Source of the DNA: Anisus vortex
Lineage: Eukaryota > Mollusca > Gastropoda > Planorbidae
Length of the DNA: 64,000 nucleotides
Direction of reading: 5' to 3'
NCBI GenBank assembly: GCA_949126835.1
Contig: CASBPS010000033.1
Span: forward strand, 62,001-126,000
Shown: piece by piece, positions 19,301 to 27,399 of the stretch
Position numbering within the stretch: the stretch's first letter is position 1
How the letters are laid out: each line of letters opens with the position of its first letter
The notes under the pieces: model-generated
Seen by the model: the letters and a program-made list of their open reading frames with translations, nothing else
Database searches by the model: none
What the model was told of the DNA's origin: nothing
Position numbers and translations under genes: made by a program

Positions 19301-20613
19301 CGAAGCGACATCACAGACTCTGGTATGAATCCCCGAACATTCTCTTTATAAAGTTTGAATTTACAATGAGAACTGATTTTATCAAAAGTTCTGCGAACGA
19401 TAGCGTCGGGTTGCATGTAGCTCATCCGATCAATTAAATCCTCACCGGTACAGCGGTATAGCGACCGTATGATGAAAGGCCAATCGAAACTCATTCCGTT
19501 AAACTGGACCACGACGTGAACTTTAAAATGAATCAACATCTTTAAAAAACAATCCAGAACACCACGTTCTTTTTCACATCTTATAACTGTCAAATCGCAT
19601 AGACGATTCTCCAGACCCAACAAGTTGCGTTGAAGGCTTGTGCTCAAATTATATTTCTCACCACTGTCTTCTAAAACAGATCCAAATTCGTGAGAAAAAA
19701 TTTCCACCGAAGGAGTTCGAGATCCAATGTAATAAAGTTTTTTCATTTCTTTACCAGTATGAATAGCCGCAGTCACACAAACGACCTCATCGGGTTTTGG
19801 TGTGCGAAGATCTTCCGAAACGGAAACGGTTTCTATATCAAATGCACACCAAATCAAATTATCTCGAAATGTCGAACCGTGAGAACTATCGCGAATGAAA
19901 GGAAAGGTACACAACTCCATCGCAGTCACAATCTCTCCGTCTGTAATAATATGTCCGCTCAACTTTGCAAATGAAAATTCTTTACATTTACGTATATCCT
20001 CGAGGCAATTTTCATCAAATACGCAAATATTATCACCACGAGATATTCTCTCGATCATGGGTTCATTAACAATACATTCAGCACATAAATGTTTGTCATC
20101 AGTTGAATAACCTACTCTATAACCCATCTTACACTTTTCACACTTGACATTTAAAGTATGACAGCTTATCACAAACTCATCCATAAACGTATGAGTATTT
20201 CCAAAATAATCACACAAACTTTCATTCACCACTCGATTTGCCGAATCCTCGCTGTAAAAAATTTGTTTAACAACATCGATCGACTTAAATGTTTCAGACT
20301 CGTAGCAAAATGAATCGACATCAGCCAAATACTTTCGCTCTACTAATCTCACATCATCGTCAATGGTGGCGCGTTTAAAAATCGTATATTCACAACCAAG
20401 ATACATCAAGTGAAGAATTCGAGAACAATCAATTTCACCTTCATCGGTAATAGGATGACACAACATTGAAATCGCTGTCACCAGTTCTTTTGGATTCAAC
20501 AGAACATAACGATATAGATTTTCATTTTGTATGCGAAGCTGATCCAAGTCACATATACTTTTCACAGTAGACCCAAGAACATCAAATTCTTTCCGATGAT
20601 AAACGAAATACAT
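16330..20613 (-). CDS. Family-B DNA polymerase catalytic subunit
   Basis: This 1427-residue enzyme copies the viral genome and proofreads. Exo I is FDIET at 258-262; an Exo II-type FNGMSFDWPF follows; polymerase motif A is DFSSQYPN, motif B is in KVTINATYGT, and motif C is YGDTDS with both catalytic aspartates. All catalytic acids look intact. An unusual N-terminal zinc knuckle has cysteines at 158, 161, 177 and 180. The C-terminal tail holds QTTITNFF (1375-1382; bases 16468-16491), an exact match to the PCNA-interacting (PIP) consensus Q-x2-[ILM]-x2-[FY]-[FY], followed by a basic MKRVKVDE patch that could be a nuclear signal. Length is above the roughly 1000-1250 usual for vertebrate herpesvirus polymerases, partly from the N-terminal extension. 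Start is ATG 20613 just upstream of an A-tract. Confidence 0.95.
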   Translation of the reverse strand: MYFVYHRKEFDVLGSTVKSICDLDQLRIQNENLYRYVLLNPKELVTAISMLCHPITDEGEIDCSRILHLMYLGCEYTIFKRATIDDDVRLVERKYLADVDSFCYESETFKSIDVVKQIFYSEDSANRVVNESLCDYFGNTHTFMDEFVISCHTLNVKCEKCKMGYRVGYSTDDKHLCAECIVNEPMIERISRGDNICVFDENCLEDIRKCKEFSFAKLSGHIITDGEIVTAMELCTFPFIRDSSHGSTFRDNLIWCAFDIETVSVSEDLRTPKPDEVVCVTAAIHTGKEMKKLYYIGSRTPSVEIFSHEFGSVLEDSGEKYNLSTSLQRNLLGLENRLCDLTVIRCEKERGVLDCFLKMLIHFKVHVVVQFNGMSFDWPFIIRSLYRCTGEDLIDRMSYMQPDAIVRRTFDKISSHCKFKLYKENVRGFIPESVMSLRHDFIDGVVNADLMYCYKTSLSSSVKKKLGVDKFDLSYKDLPAAYYSSRIMDFVKYALLDTILTSFLFSKDMFNNISLFFFLEDVRYTPWNIAASRKQTIPARTMLAYDYRTTGFVPLACMKPKSAKAKEIVKELASCIFFDDDVSDNNNTPFTYSDCFFTETRQLIVESGNGHVKLRPVMKIVREHFLHRDGELFCFNKNESEPFLSRAPTAYDLEQIILLLLKKKTRSGSSRRLSTADALAVFLVLSTNIRSVYSSVDREFHRDLCEFSITHPRAKHKLRHFLHYLAIFRRHSISPFESYSLMFDLYKEYYNMDLNVDSVQVFLTKKMTANRLIARIKSLDSEHRPHSLSMCSSKSIGVVIEKLLKKCRFSFFVEMLTFDGAHITPPKKGFLIDRVVNCADFSSQYPNGFLSVNLGNETQLSYDCVSSMTREQQYKFIFAAHTRRVDDEVDWRTYIDMGLEEYVRRNYRFFIKKEYRVSIHNRRYASIIRSRLIDKSRAADPKLSDAERAACHGRAEAKKVTINATYGTAGEIMSQEFPSTVTAYGRRSIKDITKKLSLWYSDDGGKTTNLELMYGDTDSLLWGVRGYELRSFLNLSCEKMYRIIRHPHPIERFEEDVYNKIVIPTKIKQDAGNNADRVEVMRAISQVFHNLNTVLCKLFSSDLMVLEAEKTLGDAIFPTQKKYAAYNFITGAPLVKGLSYVAKTGTFMSKSIIGKLIVGQLSKWTLGERLVDVYQHIINEFVEPLRLGNIDPRLVSKLTTINLLKTVSPKYKTLMKRLSDEGSENLGFTTLKLNLIPCEPLEGDTHWSYMTESQCFTKPQYRPYFNKCMFDGLAEIINILVECDVSPVICEKYQALIYGRVDVNWSVEEANCTITKDLENKSKDLNVNYSPFNPSKAKPRFVSKSFGAILKMVNCGQNNFKRHLHGKDIKVAKDQTTITNFFQPVMKRVKVDELTDDKCDNTMLYENCFDTDTKIVCKAGMTFFINE

Positions 20614-20714
20614 GTTTTTTTTTGTCTTTAGACCCTACTAAAGGAACTGAATTTATAGTCCTACCCCCTCAACAAAAAAAAAAAAAAAATTTTTGAGTAT
20701 AAGGAAATAAATAA

Positions 20715-20732
20715 CCGCCCCTATAGGGGCGG
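20715..20732. repeat. Perfect 18-base GC palindrome in spacer
   Basis: CCGCCCCTATAGGGGCGG is self-complementary. It lies just upstream of the DNA polymerase start (minus strand) in otherwise AT-rich sequence. One member of a recurring class of GC palindromes. Confidence 0.85.
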
Positions 20733-20816
20733 ACCGTTATATTTTTATACAAAATGTTTTTTTTTTTAAATAACACAATTAACAAAAAACAAAAGAAAAA
20801 AAAAAGATTTTTTTTT

Positions 20817-21524
20817 TTAATTATTTTCTAACACAGATATTTTGTCAGTATCACCATCTTCACTTTTTTTTAATGGGAATGTAGGCCTATTTACAAGAGA
20901 ACTTTTATCGTCCATAACTTTAATTTCTGAACCAGTATTGTTAATATTGGGTGTAGATATTATGGGAGAAACTTGTTTTGTGATAACTTCGTTTGCTTCA
21001 AAAGTTGGCAAGAAACTGTTAAAAACTTTTTGACTGGAGTGAATGTGTTGAAATGATTTGACCATTTTGTTTATAGTTGTGAGGGTTGTTGGTGACACTT
21101 CGGCGTCTTTCAAGAGTTCAGTACTTTGCATGAATGAATCAACTGTTTTTAATTTATTGATAAGTTTTTCGAATTCTGGATCAATTGGTAAATTTTTTTT
21201 TTTCATTTCATCGTATACTTTTTTATAATTTTGCGATTGCTCCATCCAATTGAGTCCTGGTTCATTAATAACGTCTTCGTTTTTATTTTTATATAGATCA
21301 TATACGAATGCGCGATTACTCGCTAGTAAATCTAAAGAATAAAATGGTTTGGCGGTGAGCTTTGAAGCAATAAAATTAAAACAGTACTTTATGAAATCTG
21401 TGACATGATAACATACAGATTCTCTTGGTTCATTATTGTCTTTTTCTTTGTATTTTTTTTTTCGATTAGGAGATAGCAAAATGGATTTTGATGTCGATTC
21501 GTCTTCATCGTCTGTGAGTTGCAT
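20817..21524 (-). CDS. Unknown acidic/charged protein, 235 aa
   Basis: The ATG at 21524 lies inside the 5' end of the plus-strand primase gene, so the two coding sequences overlap head-to-head by 44 bases. The N-terminus (MQLTDDEDESTSKSILLSPNR) is acidic and serine-rich, then a KKKYKEKD basic patch, a hydrophobic/cysteine segment near 35-60, helical middle, and a disordered C-terminus rich in S, T, N and P. No domain recognised. The nearest internal methionine is near residue 95 and would remove most of the folded-looking part, so the overlapping start is favoured. It sits between DNA polymerase and primase genes, so a replication accessory role is plausible but unproven. Confidence 0.65.
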   Translation of the reverse strand: MQLTDDEDESTSKSILLSPNRKKKYKEKDNNEPRESVCYHVTDFIKYCFNFIASKLTAKPFYSLDLLASNRAFVYDLYKNKNEDVINEPGLNWMEQSQNYKKVYDEMKKKNLPIDPEFEKLINKLKTVDSFMQSTELLKDAEVSPTTLTTINKMVKSFQHIHSSQKVFNSFLPTFEANEVITKQVSPIISTPNINNTGSEIKVMDDKSSLVNRPTFPLKKSEDGDTDKISVLENN

Positions 21525-24012
21525 GATTTATAATGCTCTCGCAGTACCTTTAGTGAAATTGTCTGATGAACTTTTTTCTAGTAATGGTACCTTCGATTGT
21601 TACGATGATATGTTTTTATGTTTTTTGACACCGATTGAAGATCGGAATTTGTTAATTGAAGACTTTGTACCTTTACCGCACAAAGTTTATGTGCAGATTT
21701 GTGTGTTTGGAGACGGATTAAATAATTTTGCAGTGCTGTGGACATGTGAAATGTCGGTGTTTGAGTTTGATCAGATGATGACGAACAATGGAATGATTCG
21801 ACGCGATTTGTTCGAATCTTTAACGCGTTTAGACAAATCGATTTTAAAAGGCTTTGCATACTCTCAATTGAAAGTACACGATATTTTTTTTACCAATAAG
21901 GAAGTTTTAAACAAATCTATTGTGACGAGCTATGCGAAGATAACGTTCATATTAAACCAGCTCCTCATTAATGAGAACAATAACATGTTCTTATTGTACT
22001 GTCAAATGTGTCATACATTGAACGGTCGTGCAAAAATAACAACCGTGAACGCCAGATCAATTTACGCAGATCTTATATCCACGTCTGAATTTAAGAACTG
22101 TGCTGTCGAACGCGAGTGGCTGGAAACGATAAAGCAACCCGAAGATGATAAAGATTGGGTGATCGATTTTAATGATGACAAAGTGAAATATACGGATTAC
22201 ATGTCGCAGCATTACATGATGGTGTGCCGTTATTCTTTAGCTAAATGCACCGATATCGTGAGACATCTAAGGGATGATGTTGAATTAATTTTTGAGAATG
22301 GGAGTAAAGTTTACCGTACATGTAATTCAATTTCGGATGAGTTGGATACGTCAAATGGAATTTATTCCAACATTCTTTTTTATGCGACAATGCGTAACTT
22401 TTTTCCTAAAATAGACTGTTTGAAGACCACCCTTAAAAACGAAGAGGCGGCAGATCACTTTCGTCAGAGCTTGGTGGATATGAAAGATGCTGGTTTTCGC
22501 TACTTGTCTCCTTTTTTAAAAGGTGAATCTAATGTCCGATTAATAATAGAACAAGATATCAACAACGTGCCCAGATATTTTCAAGACAGCAGCGATAAGT
22601 CATGCTCCTCGCCCCCTAAAAAAACAAAAAATGGAACTACTACGTATAAAAATATGGAAGAGGTTCGTGTACGCGAACTTTTTGTGAATCCTATTAACAC
22701 ACGCTACCTTATGGGCAATTTCGTTTCAATCACAGCCACACAGCTGACGCTGTTACTCAACGGACAAGGGAAACATGTCGTGACTGGTATTAAGCAAAAC
22801 GATTTTGTAAAAAAAGAGCTCGGATATCCCACAAACGTGCCCGTTCTCGCCAGTTGGAGAAACACGAAGCGCGTGTACACGATCATAGAGTCGCCAGACG
22901 AATTGGACGGCAAGATACTCGCAGACAAAGCTCTAATCAACGCCTTCTCTCGGATGAAATCATTACAAACTACCGAAGCTTACTCGTCCGTGTTAAAAAA
23001 GGTAACCCCGCATCTTCATTCTTTCAGTGAAATTATCTGTCCCGGTTACCCCATTTACGCGTTATCCATCGATTTCGATACAAAGCAACCTGAGGCCATA
23101 AAACATTTTTACGGAGGACAGGACCAGTTTGGATGTAGAAAAGAACTGTATAATTATATTAACGGAGCGATGTCTGATTTTTTGCAAAGGTTCACGACCC
23201 TCCCCGATGAAGTGATATCGGAAAGAGCATTAGGTATGTTTGAGTCTATACCTGGTGTCATTATAAACAAACTTGGATTTCGGTTCGTGTTTAGATTTCG
23301 TCGACTGGCGTTCGCTAACACAAACGTTGTTGGTAATTTACTTAAAAGTTTCAACGAATACCTAAATAAATTTGGTGACGCTACGATCCCTCCAGACAGT
23401 ATAGACTTTCGTATGTACCTGAAACGTTTCGGATCGCTACGTTTACCTTTCTCTACCAAAGAGTACACTTGTGAAAGACCGCTGATACCAATCGTACTAT
23501 CAGCCATCAGAACGTTTTTACCCTCGTTCGCTCTAGTTCATCACAGACACGAAAGTTTCGGCTCAACCGGGACGCCTTTATTACTCGATCGTTTTCCTGA
23601 CGTGGATGAATGCGATGGTTTTGTAAAAAATCACCGCGACGGTTTATACCATCGCGCATACGCGTTTGATCCGACTGGCTCATCGGTGAGTGAACTAAAA
23701 CGTTTCGCAGAGAGTAAAATTGAAAGTATTCGCACGGCTATTGTAGACATGCCTAGCGGCGGCGGTGGCAATCGGAAAGAATTGGAAAACTTAGGGAACG
23801 TATTCGAAGCAGTGACTGGAAAACCAGGCATGTTTCTTATCGGGCGCGATATCCATTACTGTGTTTCTAAGGTTCACTCTGACTTTTCCACACATAAAAA
23901 CAGATTCTACGTATTATTTAAAGATGGACGAATGAAGGTACAGTCTTACTGTTTCGGTTCCGAGTGTCAGTCAAAGTTCATTTGTTCATACCCTTACGCG
24001 AATCATGTTTAG
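21481..24012 (+). CDS. Herpesvirus UL52-like primase
   Basis: 843 residues from ATG 21481 (MDFDVDSSSSSVSC). The primase catalytic acids are in YALSIDFDT (D531 and D533), the hD-h-D signature of archaeo-eukaryotic-type primases. A C-terminal zinc module is clear: C794, H799, C824 and C829 in HYCVSKVH and YCFGSECQSK, matching the UL52 order (Cys, His, then two Cys after a VLFKDGR-like strand). In herpesviruses this protein forms a helicase-primase complex; the helicase is not in the window. A disordered insert (SSDKSCSSPPKKTKNG) lies near residue 380. The 5' end overlaps the divergent gene at 20817-21524, and the last 8 bases overlap the next gene's start. The in-frame upstream extension to 21436 has no ATG and is discounted. 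Confidence 0.85.
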   Translation: MDFDVDSSSSSVSCMIYNALAVPLVKLSDELFSSNGTFDCYDDMFLCFLTPIEDRNLLIEDFVPLPHKVYVQICVFGDGLNNFAVLWTCEMSVFEFDQMMTNNGMIRRDLFESLTRLDKSILKGFAYSQLKVHDIFFTNKEVLNKSIVTSYAKITFILNQLLINENNNMFLLYCQMCHTLNGRAKITTVNARSIYADLISTSEFKNCAVEREWLETIKQPEDDKDWVIDFNDDKVKYTDYMSQHYMMVCRYSLAKCTDIVRHLRDDVELIFENGSKVYRTCNSISDELDTSNGIYSNILFYATMRNFFPKIDCLKTTLKNEEAADHFRQSLVDMKDAGFRYLSPFLKGESNVRLIIEQDINNVPRYFQDSSDKSCSSPPKKTKNGTTTYKNMEEVRVRELFVNPINTRYLMGNFVSITATQLTLLLNGQGKHVVTGIKQNDFVKKELGYPTNVPVLASWRNTKRVYTIIESPDELDGKILADKALINAFSRMKSLQTTEAYSSVLKKVTPHLHSFSEIICPGYPIYALSIDFDTKQPEAIKHFYGGQDQFGCRKELYNYINGAMSDFLQRFTTLPDEVISERALGMFESIPGVIINKLGFRFVFRFRRLAFANTNVVGNLLKSFNEYLNKFGDATIPPDSIDFRMYLKRFGSLRLPFSTKEYTCERPLIPIVLSAIRTFLPSFALVHHRHESFGSTGTPLLLDRFPDVDECDGFVKNHRDGLYHRAYAFDPTGSSVSELKRFAESKIESIRTAIVDMPSGGGGNRKELENLGNVFEAVTGKPGMFLIGRDIHYCVSKVHSDFSTHKNRFYVLFKDGRMKVQSYCFGSECQSKFICSYPYANHV

Positions 24013-24994
24013 AACGGACAATTATTGTAAGTCTTATGAGTACAAACCATTTTTTTCACGACGTCATATGGGATGGAACAATCTTTTTACACCCGCAAGC
24101 GGGGAACTTATTTTTCGCATCATAGCAGAACAGAAAACGACAAACACACTCCTGTACATGGACGAAGGATTTTATTCTTTTGAAGACATGATGGTGCTGT
24201 GTGATAGAAAAGCTAACCCAGTAGATAAGATGGATGAAAACGCCCGAGTAATGGTTACCTTGTACCAAAAGTGCGTGGGAACGAAATCGCGGTCTTTTAA
24301 TCCTTTTATATTTATCAAATGTATTAGACCATTCGGCATAACTGCCCTAGGACAGCAGATGATGTACGAAAGAAACAAACCAGTTCACGAGGCGCCGGTG
24401 CTCATTCGTGGTCCCTGCGCAGACGGAAAAGTTGAGAATGGTGAAAGAGATACGTTCCGCGTTCCTATTAGCAGAAGTTATTTTTCTTCCAATGTGCTGA
24501 CTGACAAAAAACCGCCCGTATTTTACGTATTTCTGACATTCGACTCAGTGGGTCCCAGAATCGTGATAACGGAAAATCATTTTTACGTCAACAGATGGAT
24601 GCTGAACGTATGGCAGACGTCGATACACATGTTCCTCGGATTCGTCGACATGCAATCTACGGTCAACTCAAAAATATACAAAGAGTTCGTTTTTTCTCAC
24701 CTTGGAGGCACGGTTAACAAAACTCAAGGTTATTCCGCACTTTTTATGCAAAATTTTGTTTTTATACCTGATCCCACGTGGACAATAATAGCAAACCGAC
24801 CAATTACTCACGAAATCCCCCATTATTACCCTGAAGAGTCCAACGATTTCTTTAAAAGCATTATGAACATCGAAGGGCTAAACCGCGCTTCGGGCGCGGA
24901 CTTGTTTTTTAAACGAAGAGAGATTTTTATGCAAAAGCTTAAACAAGCTGAAGAAACGTCATCAATATTAAATGATCAACACGCTCCGATGTAA
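24005..24994 (+). CDS. Unknown core protein coupled to primase, 329 aa
   Basis: ATG 24005 overlaps the primase stop (ATGTTTAG), so the two genes are tightly linked, probably on one transcript. The product is globular without membrane spans, rich in aromatic and beta-type segments (PPVFYVFLTFDS, RIVITENHFYVNRW), and has a charged helical C-terminus. No catalytic motif is apparent. Size and fold impression are compatible with a capsid triplex-type protein or a replication cofactor, but I cannot choose. Strong coding character throughout. Confidence 0.75.
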   Translation: MFRTDNYCKSYEYKPFFSRRHMGWNNLFTPASGELIFRIIAEQKTTNTLLYMDEGFYSFEDMMVLCDRKANPVDKMDENARVMVTLYQKCVGTKSRSFNPFIFIKCIRPFGITALGQQMMYERNKPVHEAPVLIRGPCADGKVENGERDTFRVPISRSYFSSNVLTDKKPPVFYVFLTFDSVGPRIVITENHFYVNRWMLNVWQTSIHMFLGFVDMQSTVNSKIYKEFVFSHLGGTVNKTQGYSALFMQNFVFIPDPTWTIIANRPITHEIPHYYPEESNDFFKSIMNIEGLNRASGADLFFKRREIFMQKLKQAEETSSILNDQHAPM

Positions 24995-25025
24995 AAAAAA
25001 AAAAAAAATTAAATCAGTTTGAACA

Positions 25026-25421
25026 ATGTCTATATACACATCTCTCTTGATCTATATATCTTTATCGATCGTTTTGACGGTCGTAATTTGTACACACGAT
25101 GAATTGACCTCACGCGAGGACTCGGAGAAAGTGATGTCTGATTTAACCCAACAAAAAATGCGTTTATACAGAAGAGAAGCCCGTAATCCACGATATGACA
25201 GTATTAGATATTGGGAAAGGTATGGACAAACAACTCATCCTACTACTCCCGATATTGATGATTATTATGACGATATACCTACTGTTATTAGTTATCAAGA
25301 CTGCCCTGAACGGTGTAGAAATGGGCAAAGAATGACATGTCGAGAAATAGAAGAACTGTCGAAACGTAGAAAAAAAAGAGGAGTGTATGTACTTATTGAT
25401 GAGGCGATAAATAGATGTTAA
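25026..25421 (+). CDS. Secreted cysteine peptide precursor, copy 1
   Basis: 131 residues with an N-terminal signal peptide (hydrophobic TSLLIYISLSIVLTVVICT). An acidic/basic propeptide has possible basic processing sites (YRREAR). A conserved C-terminal module has four cysteines: C-PER-C, seven residues, TC-REIEEL, a KRRKKRG basic stretch, and a final cysteine as the very last residue. The next gene (25533-25901) repeats this plan with the same C-x3-C-x7-C...C-terminal spacing and the same NG-x2-MTC, KKRG and INRC elements. It looks like a processed secreted peptide with two disulfides, comparable in design to hormones, cytokines or defence peptides. I do not recognise the family. Start ATG 25026 follows an A15-rich spacer. 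Confidence 0.75.
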   Translation: MSIYTSLLIYISLSIVLTVVICTHDELTSREDSEKVMSDLTQQKMRLYRREARNPRYDSIRYWERYGQTTHPTTPDIDDYYDDIPTVISYQDCPERCRNGQRMTCREIEELSKRRKKRGVYVLIDEAINRC

Positions 25422-25532
25422 AAAAAAAAAACACACCATCACTATTAAATTATCAAGTAACTTATAACTGATAGAAGAAGACTGATTTTTTTGTTTGGAA
25501 TAGTAGATTTATTTACAATCAATAAAAAGAAA

Positions 25533-25901
25533 ATGACTAAATGCACCTTCATTCTGATCGCTTTCGCGTTTATAATAATATGTATAAATGAATTGGACGG
25601 GTTCGTAATTGACAACTTAGAATCGGACGACGATGTGATGTCGAATGTGTTTGCTAACATGGATGAATCTGAATTGGAATTGGAAAAAAGAGAAACCCGA
25701 GAATTCCCCAATACCAGTAGTGATCATTTGTTGGATAGGATTAAACGAAGAACTCACCAAAATCAAAACAACTGTCCAGTACGTTGTATAAATGGTAGAT
25801 TAATGACCTGTGAAGAAGTTGCAGCAATGAACTGGCGTAAAAAAAGAGGGCTTCGTATTGTACTTGTCGAAAATGCAAATACTAGAATTAATAGATGTTG
25901 A
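25533..25901 (+). CDS. Secreted cysteine peptide precursor, copy 2
   Basis: 122 residues from ATG 25533 (MTKCTFILIAFAFIIICI, a signal peptide). The open frame extends upstream to a TTG that is unlikely to be used. An acidic propeptide ends in dibasic sites (EKRET, IKRRT). The C-terminal module has C-PVR-C-INGRLMT-C, a KKRG stretch and a terminal INRC. It is a paralogue of the gene at 25026, evidently from tandem duplication: the C-terminal module is clearly conserved while the propeptide has diverged, as expected if the mature peptide is the functional part. Its role, presumably extracellular, is unknown. Confidence 0.75.
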   Translation: MTKCTFILIAFAFIIICINELDGFVIDNLESDDDVMSNVFANMDESELELEKRETREFPNTSSDHLLDRIKRRTHQNQNNCPVRCINGRLMTCEEVAAMNWRKKRGLRIVLVENANTRINRC

Positions 25902-26024
25902 TATAAATAAATTATAATATTTTTATATTTTGTATGGAGTTGTATTTTTGTTACTTTTTTTTTTTATTTTTATTTTAAAAAGTATAAATGAGAATGAACG
26001 CAAAATTTCGACCTCAATGTCATA

Positions 26025-27299
26025 ATGACAACAATAATTGTTATCAATCCTTTACGATGTATTCTTTTATTAAGATACGGACGAGTAAAAAAACAAAAAC
26101 AAATAGTGGAAGAAATATGCGATTTGACAGATATACAGATTGACTATTTCAACAGGAGTTTTTTGTACGGAATGTACATATATTTTTATTCCAACTTTCC
26201 GTTGCTTGAAGTTACACTCGATGATCTTTTCAAAACACAATCGGGAAGCAGTTTACACACCTTCCACATATACATAACCAATGTACTCGTACAATATGCT
26301 ATATTTTTTCAAATTATGACTGTTGATTTGATAACAATATTACGAGCATTTGTGAAGAACAAACAGACCTCATTATCGATTCGACCTAGCATCAAATTTT
26401 TAGATAAATTTTCCAAAACTATCAGCTCTTTCGGAATGTTCATTACAGAGAGATGTGGAAATTATAAACTTCTAGATTCTCACCAAAAGTATCTGTTTTC
26501 TATTAAGGAAGACGATCGGGAGCTACCTTCATGTTTTTATGAACATGATATTATAGACGACGATAGATTGATGTACTCGGTAGAAAACATTCGCGTTATT
26601 CAAATGTTATATAGAGAATGTATGAACAAATTCAACCTTTCGATATTTCACGCTATCGTGGATTACATCCACGAGGTTCTGTTTAAATCACAAAAGCTGT
26701 TTTTCTACAATATTTCTTTTTTAAATTTGCTTTACACCATTCTTAAAAGAATAAAGTCGAGTCAAAAGATAAAGTTGAAGCTCGGACGAGCCAAGCAAAA
26801 CTACACGAACGTCAATTTATGTTTTGGTGAACATTCCCATATGAAAGATGCTATGTTAAACATATTCACTATGTGTATATGTAGGATGTGTATGAAAATA
26901 ACAAACGTGACCATAAAAATTGAAAAAGGATCCAATAAGCTAAATGCCCACACACCCCCGCTGTTTACAGATAAACTAGTGATGTCACAAATTTATTATT
27001 GTTCGTGCAAGTCAGCGCAAGTTATACGCATCCCTCTCATTCATTACACTAACAGAAACATGTACAGTCATTGTTTGATTTGGACGATTAACAAAGTGAA
27101 AAAATATCATTTCGAGATTGAAAACTGTAATTTTAACATGCATGTAATTCACAAAAAAGATTGTAATAGAGCCATAGTGAACCAAGCTCCGTTCAAACAT
27201 GATAGATGTGTTGATATTTTAGATTCATACATATGGAAAGATGCAGCGTGTACACTTTGTAAAATCTCTTTGTTACAAAAAGCCAAAACTTTTTTTTGA
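26025..27299 (+). CDS. Unknown Cys/His-rich protein, 424 aa
   Basis: Starts at ATG 26025; another upstream ATG at 25988 opens a different short frame. The N-terminal half is helical with hydrophobic segments. The C-terminal half contains clustered cysteines and histidines: MCICRMCMK, YYCSCKSA, HKKDC, KHDRC and CTLC, which suggests at least one zinc-binding site. No known motif such as RING fits the spacing. Zinc-binding herpesvirus core proteins (for example nuclear-egress or late-transcription factors) are possible analogues, but that is speculative. Confidence 0.7.
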   Translation: MTTIIVINPLRCILLLRYGRVKKQKQIVEEICDLTDIQIDYFNRSFLYGMYIYFYSNFPLLEVTLDDLFKTQSGSSLHTFHIYITNVLVQYAIFFQIMTVDLITILRAFVKNKQTSLSIRPSIKFLDKFSKTISSFGMFITERCGNYKLLDSHQKYLFSIKEDDRELPSCFYEHDIIDDDRLMYSVENIRVIQMLYRECMNKFNLSIFHAIVDYIHEVLFKSQKLFFYNISFLNLLYTILKRIKSSQKIKLKLGRAKQNYTNVNLCFGEHSHMKDAMLNIFTMCICRMCMKITNVTIKIEKGSNKLNAHTPPLFTDKLVMSQIYYCSCKSAQVIRIPLIHYTNRNMYSHCLIWTINKVKKYHFEIENCNFNMHVIHKKDCNRAIVNQAPFKHDRCVDILDSYIWKDAACTLCKISLLQKAKTFF

Positions 27300-27399
27300 A
27301 ACAATAAAATTTAAAAATGTTTGTTAATAATTTGTGTTATTTTATTTTATTTTTTTTTTTTTATCATTTAAACATAACAATATATAATTTCATATTATA

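Noticed and set aside
25988..26150. Short upstream frame beginning at ATG 25988
   Set aside because: About 50 residues with no recognisable feature, overlapping the longer gene at 26025; kept only as a possible upstream ORF.
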